A DNA stretch of 64,000 nucleotides from Epiperipatus broadwayi (GCA_028023455.1 JAQFVV010006200.1:8110521-8174520); one strand, 5' to 3'; positions 46,941-57,856 are shown, counted from the stretch's first letter. Numbers and translations are program-made. Notes: a model not told the origin generated them from the sequence alone.

Positions 46941-47405
46941 AACAGGCAAAACTCACTATATATATTGCCACACACAGCAAGCATAAGAGGTGGTCATGTG
47001 ATGTTTATTGGCTTAAAATCAATCCTGCCTAATAGGATAGTGGCGGCTATGGTTATTAAAGAACCAAAGACACCAAAATGTATGAGTACTGAACTGAGTT
47101 CAGACCATATATAAGCTGATGGGCTTGGATTGAAAACATTAAGGTGTTTTCAGTTTAAGACTCATAGTTTTGAAGTTAAATGGAGATAAAAGATGGTTGC
47201 TGGAGGGTTGCATTAGATCCTAAGATCTAGATGCAGTGCTCTCAGATCCAAGGCTCCTCACTGATGAAAGCCATAAGCCAGAAACTAGTCTGGGGATATT
47301 GGATGAGTAGGCAATAAATGGGAATTTTATGCACAAGCCTTCTGGCATCCATTGATTACTCTAGCTTGTTGTGTGTGGCGATATATATAGTGAATTTTGC
47401 CTGTT
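46941..47405. mobile_element. TTAA-flanked element carrying a hammerhead
   Basis: A 465-bp element. The terminal inverted repeats are 42 bp with three mismatches (left AACAGGCAAAACTCACTATA, right its complement), flanked by TTAA at 46937-46940 and 47406-47409. The TTAA duplication and AACAGG start suggest a piggyBac/Kolobok-like non-autonomous element. The interior is GC-richer than the surroundings and includes a hammerhead-like sequence at 47248-47302. Near the right end, ctggcatccattgattac is shared with the small TTAA MITE at 21197-21302. A roughly 45-bp piece from the left end (gcataagaggtggtcatg) is repeated just outside the right end (47424-47445). Confidence 0.8.
47248..47302 (+). ncRNA. 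Hammerhead-ribozyme-like sequence, type I
   Basis: Order of parts: stem I 5' strand CCAA-ggc-TCCTCA (47248-47260), CTGATGA (47261-47267), a stem II region of 13 bases, GAAA (47281-47284), a minimal stem III AC-TA-GT (47284-47289) and cleavage trinucleotide GTC (47288-47290). The stem I 3' strand TGGGGA-ta-TTGG (47291-47302) pairs with the 5' strand over six plus four bases around an internal loop. All canonical core bases are present (CUGAUGA, GAAA, UH). The weak point is stem II (agcc-ataa-gcca), where only two pairs remain, so activity may be low or lost. Stem I with an internal loop is the layout of minimal type I hammerheads in animal retrozymes. Confidence 0.6.
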
Positions 47406-47854
47406 TTAACAGCAGTCACGCACAAGCATAAGAGGAGGTGGTCATGTGATGTTTAGTAGCTAAACATTTGTTTATGTAAATGATCCACCACTCGCACTAA
47501 GAAAGGAATCCACTGTAGATAGAAAATGTAGTCATCAGCAGAGTCATTTGCAAACAAATACATACATTCCAACTCCAAGAAGCAAAAAAGATATAAAAAA
47601 TAAATAATTATAATAATACTAGAAATAGCTTTGGCAATGGCTATGCAAATCAATGTATGGAACTACAAATACATCTACATATATAACATGATATTTATCA
47701 TTGATATTATGTTTTAACTTCTGTGCTAAACTTTTGTCCTGAAAGTCCATAATAGCTCTTCATTGCTTTCTTTAATCAGTCATATCCCTCCAATAAAAGT
47801 AATTGATATTACATATTTAGAGTGCCTTTGAGATATTTTTTATAAAGTAAATGA

Positions 47855-48250
47855 ATATGTACCATAGAAACTTTCATAAAATACATTTTTTTAGAAAATC
47901 TATTCTATCATTATATTTCACGTATCCATTCCAACAAAAATGCAATTTCATAATAATGGACTTTTAGCATCACAACCAACAAGTTGAAATCATATTGATT
48001 TGTCTTATGACCTTGCCATTGTATTTTCAGAAATTTACACAACATCCTTAAATAAATATTTCCTAATGCCTTTATGTTATGTTGATATAATCCAAGTCTC
48101 ACTTCCATACAATAAATTAAGTAAATAACATCACAGCTATTTATGGCTAATTTAGATGTATCAGTTATTCCACCACAATAAAAAAAAACTATCTTTTAGC
48201 TTGTTAAAAGCAGCTGCATTTTGGAGTCTGTTTTGTACCACAACACAAAG
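47855..48250 (-). pseudogene. LINE C-terminal fragment (family L-C)
   Basis: Minus-strand frames give RLQNAAAAFNKLKDSFFYCG, then MEVRLGLYQHNIKALGNIYL and RMLCKFLKIQWQGHKTNQ, and after a shift IIMKLHFCWNGYVKYNDRID. This order (AAAAF.KL; YGCE.WTLYQRHIKALE-like; LR.IL.I.WQD..TN; MK.QLRW.GHV.RM) is the standard C-terminus downstream of the RT in endonuclease-RT LINEs. It differs from the RTE family at 56552, which has NRRAIQRLQTTQRSMERC there. Frameshifts and stops make it inactive. Confidence 0.75.
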
Positions 48251-48394
48251 TCCTCTATCTTCTTAAAAAATTATTCTAAATATTAAAATTGACTCGCATT
48301 CTTAAATTGATAACCATCCCAGTTGAAGATTTTTTTCCCATCATTGGTTTAAAAAAGTTTTTTGATTTTTTTTTTTTTACATTAATCGCTAAAG

Positions 48395-48416
48395 CAAAGT
48401 CCCCCCCCCCCCCCCA
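48395..48416. repeat. Poly-C tract after poly-T
   Basis: A run of about 15 C follows closely on a 14-base T run (48366-48380). Long mononucleotide C runs are rare in this AT-rich sequence and are error-prone in assemblies. Confidence 0.6.
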
Positions 48417-49149
48417 TTTAAAATATTATTTATATTATTCAGATTTTCATTTGAAGTTCAATGATTACCCAAACATTAGCATAGTACATGTTCAGTATAC
48501 AGTACTGTTGAAGTTTTAATATGACTTCTACATAGTTAAAATAGAAAAGAGTCACAAAACTAATGAGAAAAATAAGTGATATTCACACATTTCCAGTCAG
48601 CTATAATTGCCTTTATTCAAATACTAGAATTTATAAAATAACTGTGTGTCATGTATTTAATGCATTAATGAGACAGGATGGTTAGTTAATAATTATTTAA
48701 TTGACATGTTCAACTTTACTATATAATATAGATTAGAATAAGAATGTGTATTATTTAGTTTGTTATAATACTTTTGAGTTGTCAGGGGTGCATACTCTTA
48801 GTTGCATATTATGCTTATGGCTGGATAAAGCATAACCCATGTATGGTAATCAGCCTAAGTAAGAAGCTTATTTTCTCCAGGCATGAATCTCAATGAGATA
48901 GTGCTTCCTTTGTCTGATAATTGTTGCATCACTTACTTTTGGAGAAATTTCATTTTTTCACATGAATGGATAGGTCTATAATCTACTGTCAGTTTGATGA
49001 CTTTATATTAGGCTGGTAGAAATTGACTCATCTGAATTATTAACAGTTGAAATGCTTAAATGTATTTTTACATCAATTCTTTCTGAATTTCTGTATTCTA
49101 CATAGATGGGAGATTCTCTAAGCTTTCACTATTTAACTACTTGTCGGCA

Positions 49150-49780
49150 ATGCAACTGACTCTTACTTGGTCTCAGTGCCTACAATCAACCTTCAGAGAT
49201 TTGGACTCTTAGTGATCAAGCACATGAATCATTTGTTGTTTCGTTGGTGTAAATGATTGATGGTTTTTTGTCCGATGAACATTATATGTGATTCTTATTT
49301 TAAAATTGTTACCTTTGTTCTTAATGAGTGATTCATCAGGAATTCTATTGTAACTTGTCGTGAGATGTCGCTAGTGTGTTGAATGAAGTGCTGGTTATAT
49401 TCTAGCTAACTGCATATTCTAGTTACTACCATGTTTTCTTGCAGTAATATTTTTTGCTTCCTATGTTATTCTTTCATCCTGTCTGCTGCTTTGGGATATA
49501 ATGCTAAAAACATTACTAACTCAGAAGTCCTTGAATTGATTTTAATGTAAAAATGTTACTCCATTAGTTGAATCTATAGCTTAGTTTGCCCATGCATCAC
49601 CCATTGTGCTTCCATCAATGCATATGCATGAAAAGAGAGGGTGTGATTCACCTCTAGCAAATTGGAAAATTCATTGATGATAATTAAAAATTTGTCTTTC
49701 CATGATCCAGTATAGTCTATGTTTATATTTATAAATATATATTTTGATTTATTAAGGTAATTGTACACTAAATATATACG
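49150..49780 (-). pseudogene. Ty3/gypsy integrase relic
   Basis: On the minus strand the frame at 49768-49574 contains ININIDYTGSWKDKFLIIIN, then EFSNLLEVNHT, matching the integrase core of Ty3/gypsy elements (HIDYAGPF-x-GK-x-FLIIVDAFSKWLEV), including the first catalytic Asp. Further down, after stops, EFLMNHSLRTKVTILK (about 49300-49350) matches the ELLMGRxLRTRLDLL segment near the integrase C-terminal end. The DNA between has lost the second part of the catalytic core. Upstream pol (RT/RNase H) was not recognised beyond 49870. Confidence 0.7.
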
Positions 49781-50879
49781 AATGATATGAAATCCAAATT
49801 CTGCACATCATAAAAGTTATAAGTGAGATTCACATGATTCCCATTTAAATTCTTGTTCTTGGTGGTGTAATCAAATAATCAAAATAATGTTAATCAATAT
49901 AAACAAATCAAATGTTTTTAAATAGATTCACATCTCTTGATCTATATTTAATCTAATTAAAATTTTTCTTTGATGATTAAGCTGAAGGATGAATACTACT
50001 AACAAAAGCTTTATAATTGCTAGCAAGGTTTTAACATTCTATCTTTGTTGAAGATGAATCTTCTTCCATTGTTTTGCACTATTTGATATATTCCTTATTC
50101 AATCTGTTTATAAGTCTCAAATGTAAAACCAATGTTGAATAATTTTCTTTCTTTGATCTTAATTGGTATCAATTTTGGTTTTATCATGCTTTATTAAACT
50201 TTTCTAAATCATTAACATAGTTTTTATAAGACTGTATCTACTAGAACTTAATAAATAGGATTAATTGGCAGGGATTTTTTTATAACCAATCATATTAAAA
50301 TTAAATAATATGTTTTGTTGAAAGTATGGAGAAGAAAATGAGAAAAACACAAATCATGGGACCATTTGATCATTGGAATGTGCAAAAAAATATTTTATTA
50401 ATGGACTGAGTAAAAAAGGTAAAATAAACGGCCATTAAAATAGACATTTTTAAAACAAAGATATAAATCACCTCCCTCGTTTGACTTTAGTTTATAACTC
50501 CAATTAATTACTCAAATTCAGTTTTTCTGCTTTCAGATAATGCCTTTGCATTCTTTCTTTTTGAAGATAGCTATTAAAATAAAATTTCATTCCATTTTTT
50601 GTGAATCAACAGTCATTATTATTATATTTTTGAAATATAATTCAATACAGTATATAAATATTAAATAATTTTTCAGACTTATTTCTATCCAATTTTTTTA
50701 TTAATTTTATTTTTTATTCAATAAGTTTTGCCTGTACAACAAACATCATAAGAAATATATTTATTAAACCTTTATTTAAAATACATACTTATTTATATGT
50801 TAATATATACAAAATCAAATATATACATACTGTCGTTTAGCTGAAGATTTATGATAATGCCATTTTAATAGTAATTATT

Positions 50880-50990
50880 TGTTGGACAATTTTCATCATC
50901 GAATATTAAATATTGATTGACTTTAGAAAAATTTAAACTTTTTTAAAACTTTCTAAATACAATCAATAAGATATTATATCTAATATCTAA
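50880..50990 (-). repeat. Short Penelope-like 3' tail fragment
   Basis: The complement reads ...gtttaaatttttctaaagt...atgatgaaaattgtccaaca, matching the last 100 bp of the tails at 31395 and 33900-33965 (ttaaatttttctaaagatattc...gatgatagaaatagtccaat). No coding part is present. Confidence 0.55.
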
Positions 50991-51306
50991 CTTTTCATAG
51001 AAAACTCAGTAGGAAGCATTTCACTGTTCTCTAACCAATCATTTCCATCTATTTTGATTATTCCTTGGCAATCCATTTCTATAAACTGTAACCTTCATAT
51101 TAGCATAATATTTCTTATTAATATAGTTGTTGTTTCAGATTTGTATGTTGTGTTTGCAAATAAACAATCCAATAATGAGATTAAAAATCAATGGAATAAT
51201 TAATTTAAAAATAAAATAATGATAAGAAGAAACATAAAAAAAGATAATAAAGAAGTCCATCATTGAATCCTGTTCATAAAACTGACCAAGGTGCCAACTT
51301 ATTTAT

Positions 51307-51340
<34 letters not shown>

Positions 51341-53186
51341 TAATGTAAAATAATATTCTTACAGAGTTCAAATATAAAATTTTATTAATATTTATATTTA
51401 ACTTTGTATGAGTATTATTTTACATTACTATTTAGAATGGCAGAATATGGAAATGTTATTATATATTGTAATGATCGTGAAATATATGTTGTAAAAACAT
51501 ACATATATGTCTATCTGTGATACATATTTTATAATTTAAAATAAATAAAAAAATTAATAAGAATAAAAGAAATGAAAAAATAGTTTGAAAAAAAAAAGTA
51601 GATTTGCAAAAATGTAAAAGATTGCATCCTTTTCTTTTAGAATAAAACTGTTTATTAAGAATAAGGTGGGGGGAAAGAATCAGGAGAAATAAAGATTTAA
51701 GACCTGCTCTCTTCTTTTTGTAAATTAAATTTTAAAAAGAAATAAACGTTAAAATAAATGTGAAATGTTTTAAAATAAACAATAGTATTAATTAATAGAA
51801 AGAAAACTTTTGTAAACTATCTCATCCACATGAATACAATAAGATAGATGAATCTAAAAAAAGATTAGATAAAAAATGTAAAATTAATTAAACCAGATTA
51901 AAGTTGGTAAAAAAATAAACAATGAGAAAGTTAGGTATAAAAAAGCAGCTTGTCCATTGTTTCCAGCTTCATTTGAGTTTCATTTAAGTTGTTCATTTCA
52001 TTCGAGTTCTCATTTGATATTCCAGTTGAAGTCTCAATTCAAGTTTCCAGTTTCAATCAGTAGTTGCAGAGATTTCCATCTTACCAATTCATTGGAAAAT
52101 ATAAACATATAAGTCACAGAAGTAGCAACATGCATTGCTAAAGAACCTTGGAGTGTTCAGCTGGGCTTCATGCCCTACATCCTCGCAACAATTCTCACCT
52201 GGAATCAATGCCTCATCCATAATATAGACATTGCTGCATACTCTCTCCCATTGTCCATCTGAGGTATGGAAATAAACCCATGAAGTCATCAATAAAAACC
52301 AAAAGGCCAAATGATTGGAAATCAAAAACAATGGAAATGTTTCATCTTGATATCCTGAAAAACCTAGGTAAATATACTTTTTCAATCATAAATGTCTAGC
52401 TGTATATATTTTTTTAATTAAAATGAATTATAATGGACAATCAATAATGTTGATTATATAACAATTAATGTATACATATTTATTCTTTCATGTTAAATTG
52501 TACTGTTATATTTATTTAAATATGTGTGTGATTAAATAAATGTTTTCTTAAAATGTTATTTGGTGTATACTCTCTTTTTTAACTATATTACCAGTAATTT
52601 AAAATTTTAGAATATTTCCATGTTTAATTAGTACTGCGCTAGGTCTCTTGATCAAGATTATGAATTAGCCTGGAAATATTTCAACTGCTGAGTTTGACCT
52701 GTTGTCCAGGCATGCCAGCTGTATATAATATATATGGCCAGATGGTGCCTGAGACTTGTTCTCAAAACAAATAAAGGGCTTTGGATGGCAGGTTTTGGCC
52801 CAGCAATATGGAGAAGTACTATGGTCAAGAAAGATAGTTGAGGTTGACTATTTGTATAGCCTCAATCTGGCCATAGGTATCATTAATGGTTAATATATCT
52901 GGTATTCTACCCCTCTACTTGAATGTGCGATCCAATGCTGGAGGTGTTAAATAAGAAGTAAAATAATAAAATGTAATAACTAATAAATGTTAATAAATAA
53001 TCAATTTATCAAAATAATTAATAATAAATAATAAAAATGATAAATATAAAATATTATTTGTAAACATCGGATGGTGGTAAACAAGCCACAGATGTCTGTG
53101 TGATGGTCGGGTTGTTACAATATACATATATAATTTACATAGCTAAATATTTATTTATAATGTTTTGAAACTAACTCATTGCAAAA
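50991..53186. other. Intronic sequence with microsatellite; possible LTR-like patch
   Basis: It contains an (AC)n(AT)n microsatellite (51308-51341). Around 51937-52030, gtataaaaaagcagcttg followed by CT/TTTGAG-rich sequence resembles the TATA/R region of an LTR, and 52518-52550 (aaataaatgttttc) resembles an LTR polyadenylation region. No repeat partner was found. The 98-codon minus frame at 52089-52385 has no recognised domain. Confidence 0.3.
51308..51341. repeat. (AC)n(AT)n microsatellite
   Basis: A run of AC dinucleotides passing directly into AT dinucleotides. Confidence 0.9.
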
Positions 53187-53380
53187 ATTGAATAACCCCC
53201 CAGCTTCAGCAAATGACAATATATTTTTAAAATTAAAAAGATATCTCCTTAACTTTGCCCTTCTTAATATATCAAGAGGATTGTCTACATGGTAAGTATG
53301 AAGGAGGACAAAGTTATAAAGAGTTATCTTTTTAAATTTAAAAATATATTATCATTTGCTAAATTGGAGGGCTATTCAAT
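53187..53380. mobile_element. Palindromic MITE (copy 1)
   Basis: The arms (53187-53262 and 53308-53380) are inverted copies: attgaataaccccccagct against aattggagggctattcaat, and tatctccttaactttg against caaagttataaagagttatc. A second copy, split by an insertion, is seen at about 53600-53645 and 54347-54425 (aacaaagttaagg...tcatttgctg...gagggctatttgatt). Confidence 0.75.
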
Positions 53381-53645
53381 TATATTTAAAAAATAGTTGC
53401 AATAAGTTAATCTCAAAATATTATATACAAATATTTAACAATTTAAATTATTAATTATTACATAATATTAAATTTGAAATCAGTATTGGTATGATTAAAA
53501 ATGAAAGAAATTTCATTCTTACAGATGTATATGGTAATCAAGTTGAAAAATATTTAGCAATAAATTTCTGATTGATTAAAAGAATTTATCCCTTCTAGTA
53601 AAGCATTGGAGACAATCCTCATGATATATGAAGAACAAAGTTAAG

Positions 53646-54346
53646 TATTACCAAAATCACACTTTTCTTTATGTTTGCCGTAATATCATATAAATACAAT
53701 TTATCGAAACTTCAAACACTTTTTAGTAAAACTTTATTTGTACATACACCTACGTTTCGACTGACCTGCAGTCTTCTTCAGAGCTATGATATAATGAACA
53801 AAATAAACAAACATAACTATATAATAACACCATAAAAATTTTTAACAATAAAAAACTAAAAACAACATAAAATATGTATATTAAAAACCTGAAATAAATA
53901 ATCAAACCCAAATAAAACATTAATATAAAATAAAATGTACTACATAAATAAAAAATAAATATAAATTATACATGTGTATTCCTAACTTTATACATATATA
54001 CATTCAAGGACAGCTATTAATCTAAATATTATCTATTTTATTATTATTAACAATCTACTAATTATCTGTATTCTTCATAAACTTAACTTTATGATTAGTA
54101 ACTAAAATTCTTTTAATTTTAAATCATATAATATTTATTATTTTCTTACTCATTCTTCTTTTAAAATTAATATTTTATATTTATTATTAATGCTGAATAT
54201 TTAAAACCTATAAACTTTATAATCTTTACACTTACCAAGGTTATTTTGATCTTCTAAATAAAAAAACTGCAGGTCGGTCGAAACGTATGTGTATGTACAA
54301 ATAAAGTTTTGCTAAAAAGTGTTTGAAGTTTGGATAAATTGTATTT
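53646..54346. mobile_element. Inverted pair of Penelope-like tails with 12-bp target duplication
   Basis: Outward-facing inverted arms of 80 bp (about 53691-53770 and 54266-54345) differ at about four positions. Each contains gtcgaaacgta, a TATGTAC-AAATAAAG block and aaaaagtgtttgaagttt. The left arm on the minus strand continues inward with CTGAAGA. The direct repeat AACAAAGTTAAG flanks the whole (53634-53645 and 54347-54358). The insertion lies inside a copy of the palindromic MITE at 53187. The interior is AT-rich and non-coding. The layout repeats that of 7838-8300 and 31395-34000. Confidence 0.7.
53741..53781 (-). ncRNA. Hammerhead-like core
   Basis: On the minus strand: CTGAAGA (53781-53775), stem II GACTG with CAGTC (53773-53769 and 53763-53759), GAAA (53758-53755), and stem III CGTA-ggtg-TATG (53754-53743) placing TA at the cleavage position. 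Stems II and III are fully paired (one G-T). A proximal stem I is not evident in this copy, so catalysis on its own is doubtful. The right arm at 54266 keeps only the part from ctgcagg onward. Confidence 0.5.
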
Positions 54347-54429
54347 AACAAAGTTAAGGTGTTTTTTTTTAGACTTTAAAAATGTATTGTCATTTGCTGA
54401 AGTAGAGGGCTATTTGATTGTATTTAAAA

Positions 54430-55406
54430 AAACAGTCACAAAGAATAAATATCAAAACATAATATATGTTATATGTATAATAATACCAGCATAAAAACAG
54501 TTAGGTTGAAGAATGAAAGATGAGCCTGCAAGAGACATGAAATCAAGCATAGCACTGAAGTAGTATATTCACAGTATACCATTTATGTGGACTCCTGATA
54601 ATTCATGAAAATATCAAAGCAAGAAAACAATATTTTTCTTTAATTTAAATCAATGGAGAAAATCTGCTTTGGTGACTTTTTTAAAATTAATAGGTGAATA
54701 TTCATCCTTCATAAGCAATCAATGAGAGACTTCAGAAAAATGCAAATTATTCCCATGATATATGTTTTGATTAAACCAATTTCCTTTGTTGATTTGTTAA
54801 TCTAAAAATGCACTTGTTTATAGAAGATGCACAAGTGAAAATTCATTAAGATTATGCTTTTAAATAATTTATGTGGCATATTTCATATTTAAATTTAATC
54901 AAAGTGTATAGAGTATAGGGATAATAAAGTTTAATATTTTAAAATTGAACAGTAATTGTCTGATATTTGAGAAAAATGAGGCATTACATTAATATCTAAA
55001 GATGAGAGAGTTTTGAGAAATGAAAATCAATAAATTGAATTAGTTGTAATTTGTGATGTGAACCTTCTATTACATTGCAGTTGTATATACTTCTTATACT
55101 ATAATTCAATTTTTTGTGTGTATCCCTAAATATCCTGGTTCATATCTCCTATAAGAACATGTATCCTAAATTAGAATTTATTTCTTTATTAATTCATATC
55201 TACAAAAATATGAATAAAGTAAGAAATAAGGTACTGTATAAGTACATTAAAATACCCCCCTTCATCCAAAAAATTAAAAATCTTAAAAATTATCATATAT
55301 AGTTGGAAATGATGCTAAAAAGACTAAATTAAATATAACAAAAAAACATATTATGATTAAAAAATAATTATTAAACTAACTAATTCAACAAATAAAATAT
55401 AATTAC
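54430..55406. other. Intronic sequence, nothing recognised
   Basis: AT-rich intron DNA upstream (in window coordinates) of a hexosaminidase exon. No feature is supported. Confidence 0.5.
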
Positions 55407-55479
55407 CACCAAATCATTTTCCAATACATCTTGCCAAATAATAGGAATTTTATTAATATCTCTGGTTATGTTCAAGAGG
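55407..55479 (-). CDS. HEXA/HEXB-like: Beta-hexosaminidase, most upstream exon seen (IIWQDV motif)
   Basis: The exon is 73 bp. The acceptor (TTTATTAG) precedes 55479 and the donor GTAATT follows 55407. It enters with one base finishing a codon and leaves in phase 0, as the next exon requires. The translation is LLNITRDINKIPIIWQDVLE followed by NDLV. It aligns with [23 protein letters not shown] of human HEXA, whose Trp (Trp392) lines the substrate pocket and is conserved here. The exon upstream should carry the catalytic Asp-Glu (GGDE). I did not find it up to 64000, so the preceding intron would exceed 8.5 kb. Confidence 0.93.
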
Positions 55480-56520
55480 CTAATAAATAAATATTTTATA
55501 ATAAAATAAAATAGTTAAAAAAATTATAATTATAAAAAATATTATTTAATTAAAATTTCATGCACCCATTCCTCTATCTTTTATGTAATTATCATTAGTT
55601 GCCCTATTTTTAAACAAGATGTGTTCTGGACATAAAAAGTACAACTTTCTAAATCTTTGTCCATTACAATTAGTCATCATTCCAAACTTCATAGATCTTT
55701 ACAATATTTCTTAAGTTCTAAATATTCTCTTTTTATTTACTCAAACACTGCAGCAATGCAAATCTTATATTTGCCAAACCAATTTTTTTCCATTACTTTC
55801 CATTTCATCAATTTAAAAGTCTCCAAACATTTTTTCTATTTATCAATAAGCTTCTATAACCTCACATCTTATTCTCGCTCTCTCCATAGATCTTTACAAT
55901 ATATGTACTTTTTATATATTCTTCTTTTATTTACATTAACACTTCAACATTATAAATCTTATCTGTCCAACCAATCTTTTCCATTATCTTCTATTTCATC
56001 AATTGGAAAAACTGACTGACGTTTTTTTAAAATTATCCAATAACCCACTGTAGAACAAAAGCATTCTCCGTGAAGATCGCATTACTTACTGATTTTGCCA
56101 AATATTGGGTAATGAGAGCTTAAGCAATTTTCAAACTGTGAATAGATACCCATATATTGAACAATATATTGGATGATATATTATTGATTATGAGTCCTAA
56201 GCCCAATTAAATTCTTTCAAATTTCTCATCTGGATTTGAATCCAGGTCATAATCATGACAAGCAAATGCATTGCTGCTGCACTGGAATATCCTTATACCT
56301 ATATAAGATATATGTATGAAGGAAACTACTAATCAAAAACTAAACATCTTTGTCTACTCAAACATTTACAAGATTATATTAATGACAATCTTTTTCTAAC
56401 TATATGAATGAACAGTAGTAACAGTGGGACTTAGGCAATCAAAATAACCCTACTAAGTACAATCCATTGAGAGAAGAGACTCACTTTCTAGGGTATATAT
56501 TGGCATAAAAGTAAATCTCC
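55480..56520. other. Intronic sequence, nothing recognised
   Basis: AT-rich. The 120-codon plus frame at 55657-56019 is Ser/Tyr/Phe-rich low complexity with no domain, and is partly an internal tandem duplication (catagatctttacaatat at about 55689 and 55886). Confidence 0.45.
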
Positions 56521-56877
56521 ACCCATATATATATATATATATATATATATAGGCTGCAGAAAGGAGTTTGCTATTAACTGAAAGGAGACCCTTTGATTCC
56601 TCTTGGAGGCCTTAAAGGAACTGAGCAGGGCAAATTCCTAATGTCCACTCCATACGTTCTTGTCGTTGCAGCTGTTATTACTATGTGATTATTCATATAG
56701 TATACGAACATGGATGGGCTGCTCACCAACATGCATTATCCAGCGTGGTGAGTTTATTGGCTTTTTACCTCTGAGTTTAAGATCAAGAAACACCATGGTC
56801 TTTCTTCTTAGTGCCTGATAAGGCAGAATGAATGTTTGTGTAAATGATAAATATTTTTTCCATACATATATACAATT

Positions 56878-57795
56878 ATGATAGACAAAAATAAAGCATG
56901 GCCCTTATTCCCAGGAGGCTGTAAAGTCACCAACCAAGGCAGCGGTTGGTGGCCGAAGGTGGAGGGTGCTAAGAATCCCCTGATTGCGGACCCAGGCTGC
57001 CATTTGATGACGACTTTTTATTTAGGTACTTATAACTGCAGATCACTTTCAAGTGAAAGAAGATTGCAAGAATTAGAAGAATAACTGTCTTATATTAAAT
57101 GGGACATTATTGGACTTTGTGAAGTTAGAAGAAAAGGAGAAGAAACAATTAGATTTAAAAAGTGGACATATACTCTATTATAAAGGCACACATATTGGAA
57201 ATACAAGTGGAGTAGGATTCATTATAAATAAAAAGTGAAAGAACAATATTGTGGAGATTGATGGTGTATCGGACAGAGTGGCAAGATTAGTTATACAACT
57301 TAATAGCAGATACCAAATGCAGATAATTCAGGTTTATGCCCCAACAAGTTCTCATAGTGATGAAGTAGTAGAAGATTTTTATATGGATGTACAAAAGGCT
57401 TTTGATCAGAGTAAACAACATTTTAAAATTGTTATGGGAGACTTTAATGCTAGAATTGGTAGACAAATGAAAGATGAAATTGCTGTAGGTAATTTTGGTT
57501 ATGGTAATAGAAATGAGAGAGGACATAGACTTGTGGAGTTTGCAGAAAAAAAAAACTTTATATTATGAATTCATTTTTTGAGAAAAATGTTAAAAGGAAA
57601 TGGACATGGAAGCATCCAAATGAAGGTACAGCAGAATTGGATTATATTTTGACTAACAGAAAATACATATTTCAAGATTGTAATGTTCTTAATAAATTTA
57701 ACACAGGAAGTGATCATCGATTAGTAAGGTGTAAGTTACGTGTTAATGTAAAACTAGAGACAAAAATTATTAAGAAAAACAATATTTACAGTTGA
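56878..57795 (+). pseudogene. RTE endonuclease domain (APE-type), interrupted
   Basis: Frames in order: YLGTYNCRSLSSERRLQELE, a stop at 57083, then IKWDIIGLCEVRRKGEE (catalytic Glu region), a break near 57180-57240, and VARLVIQLNSRYQMQIIQVY. Next comes IVMGDFNARIG (57429-57461, catalytic Asp/Asn), a stop at 57566, TAELDYILTNRKY and GSDHRLVRCK (57707-57736, the SDH motif). All key motifs of apurinic-type retrotransposon endonucleases are readable. The enzyme nicks the target DNA for reverse transcription. At least three stops or shifts inactivate the frame. Confidence 0.88.
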
Positions 57796-57856
57796 TATTC
57801 CTAATCTTCAGAAACATTCTAATGAATTTAAATTAGAACTTACAAATAGGTTTCAA

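Noticed and set aside
48395-48416. Poly-C tract as a functional element
   Set aside because: Single homopolymer, most likely slippage or an assembly artefact.
52089-52385. 98-codon minus-strand open frame as a host exon
   Set aside because: No fitting splice sites or domain, and the phase does not fit the hexosaminidase chain, which is continuous without it.
55657-56019. 120-codon plus-strand open frame
   Set aside because: Ser/Tyr/Leu-rich low complexity in AT-rich intron DNA, with an internal duplication; no splice context or domain.
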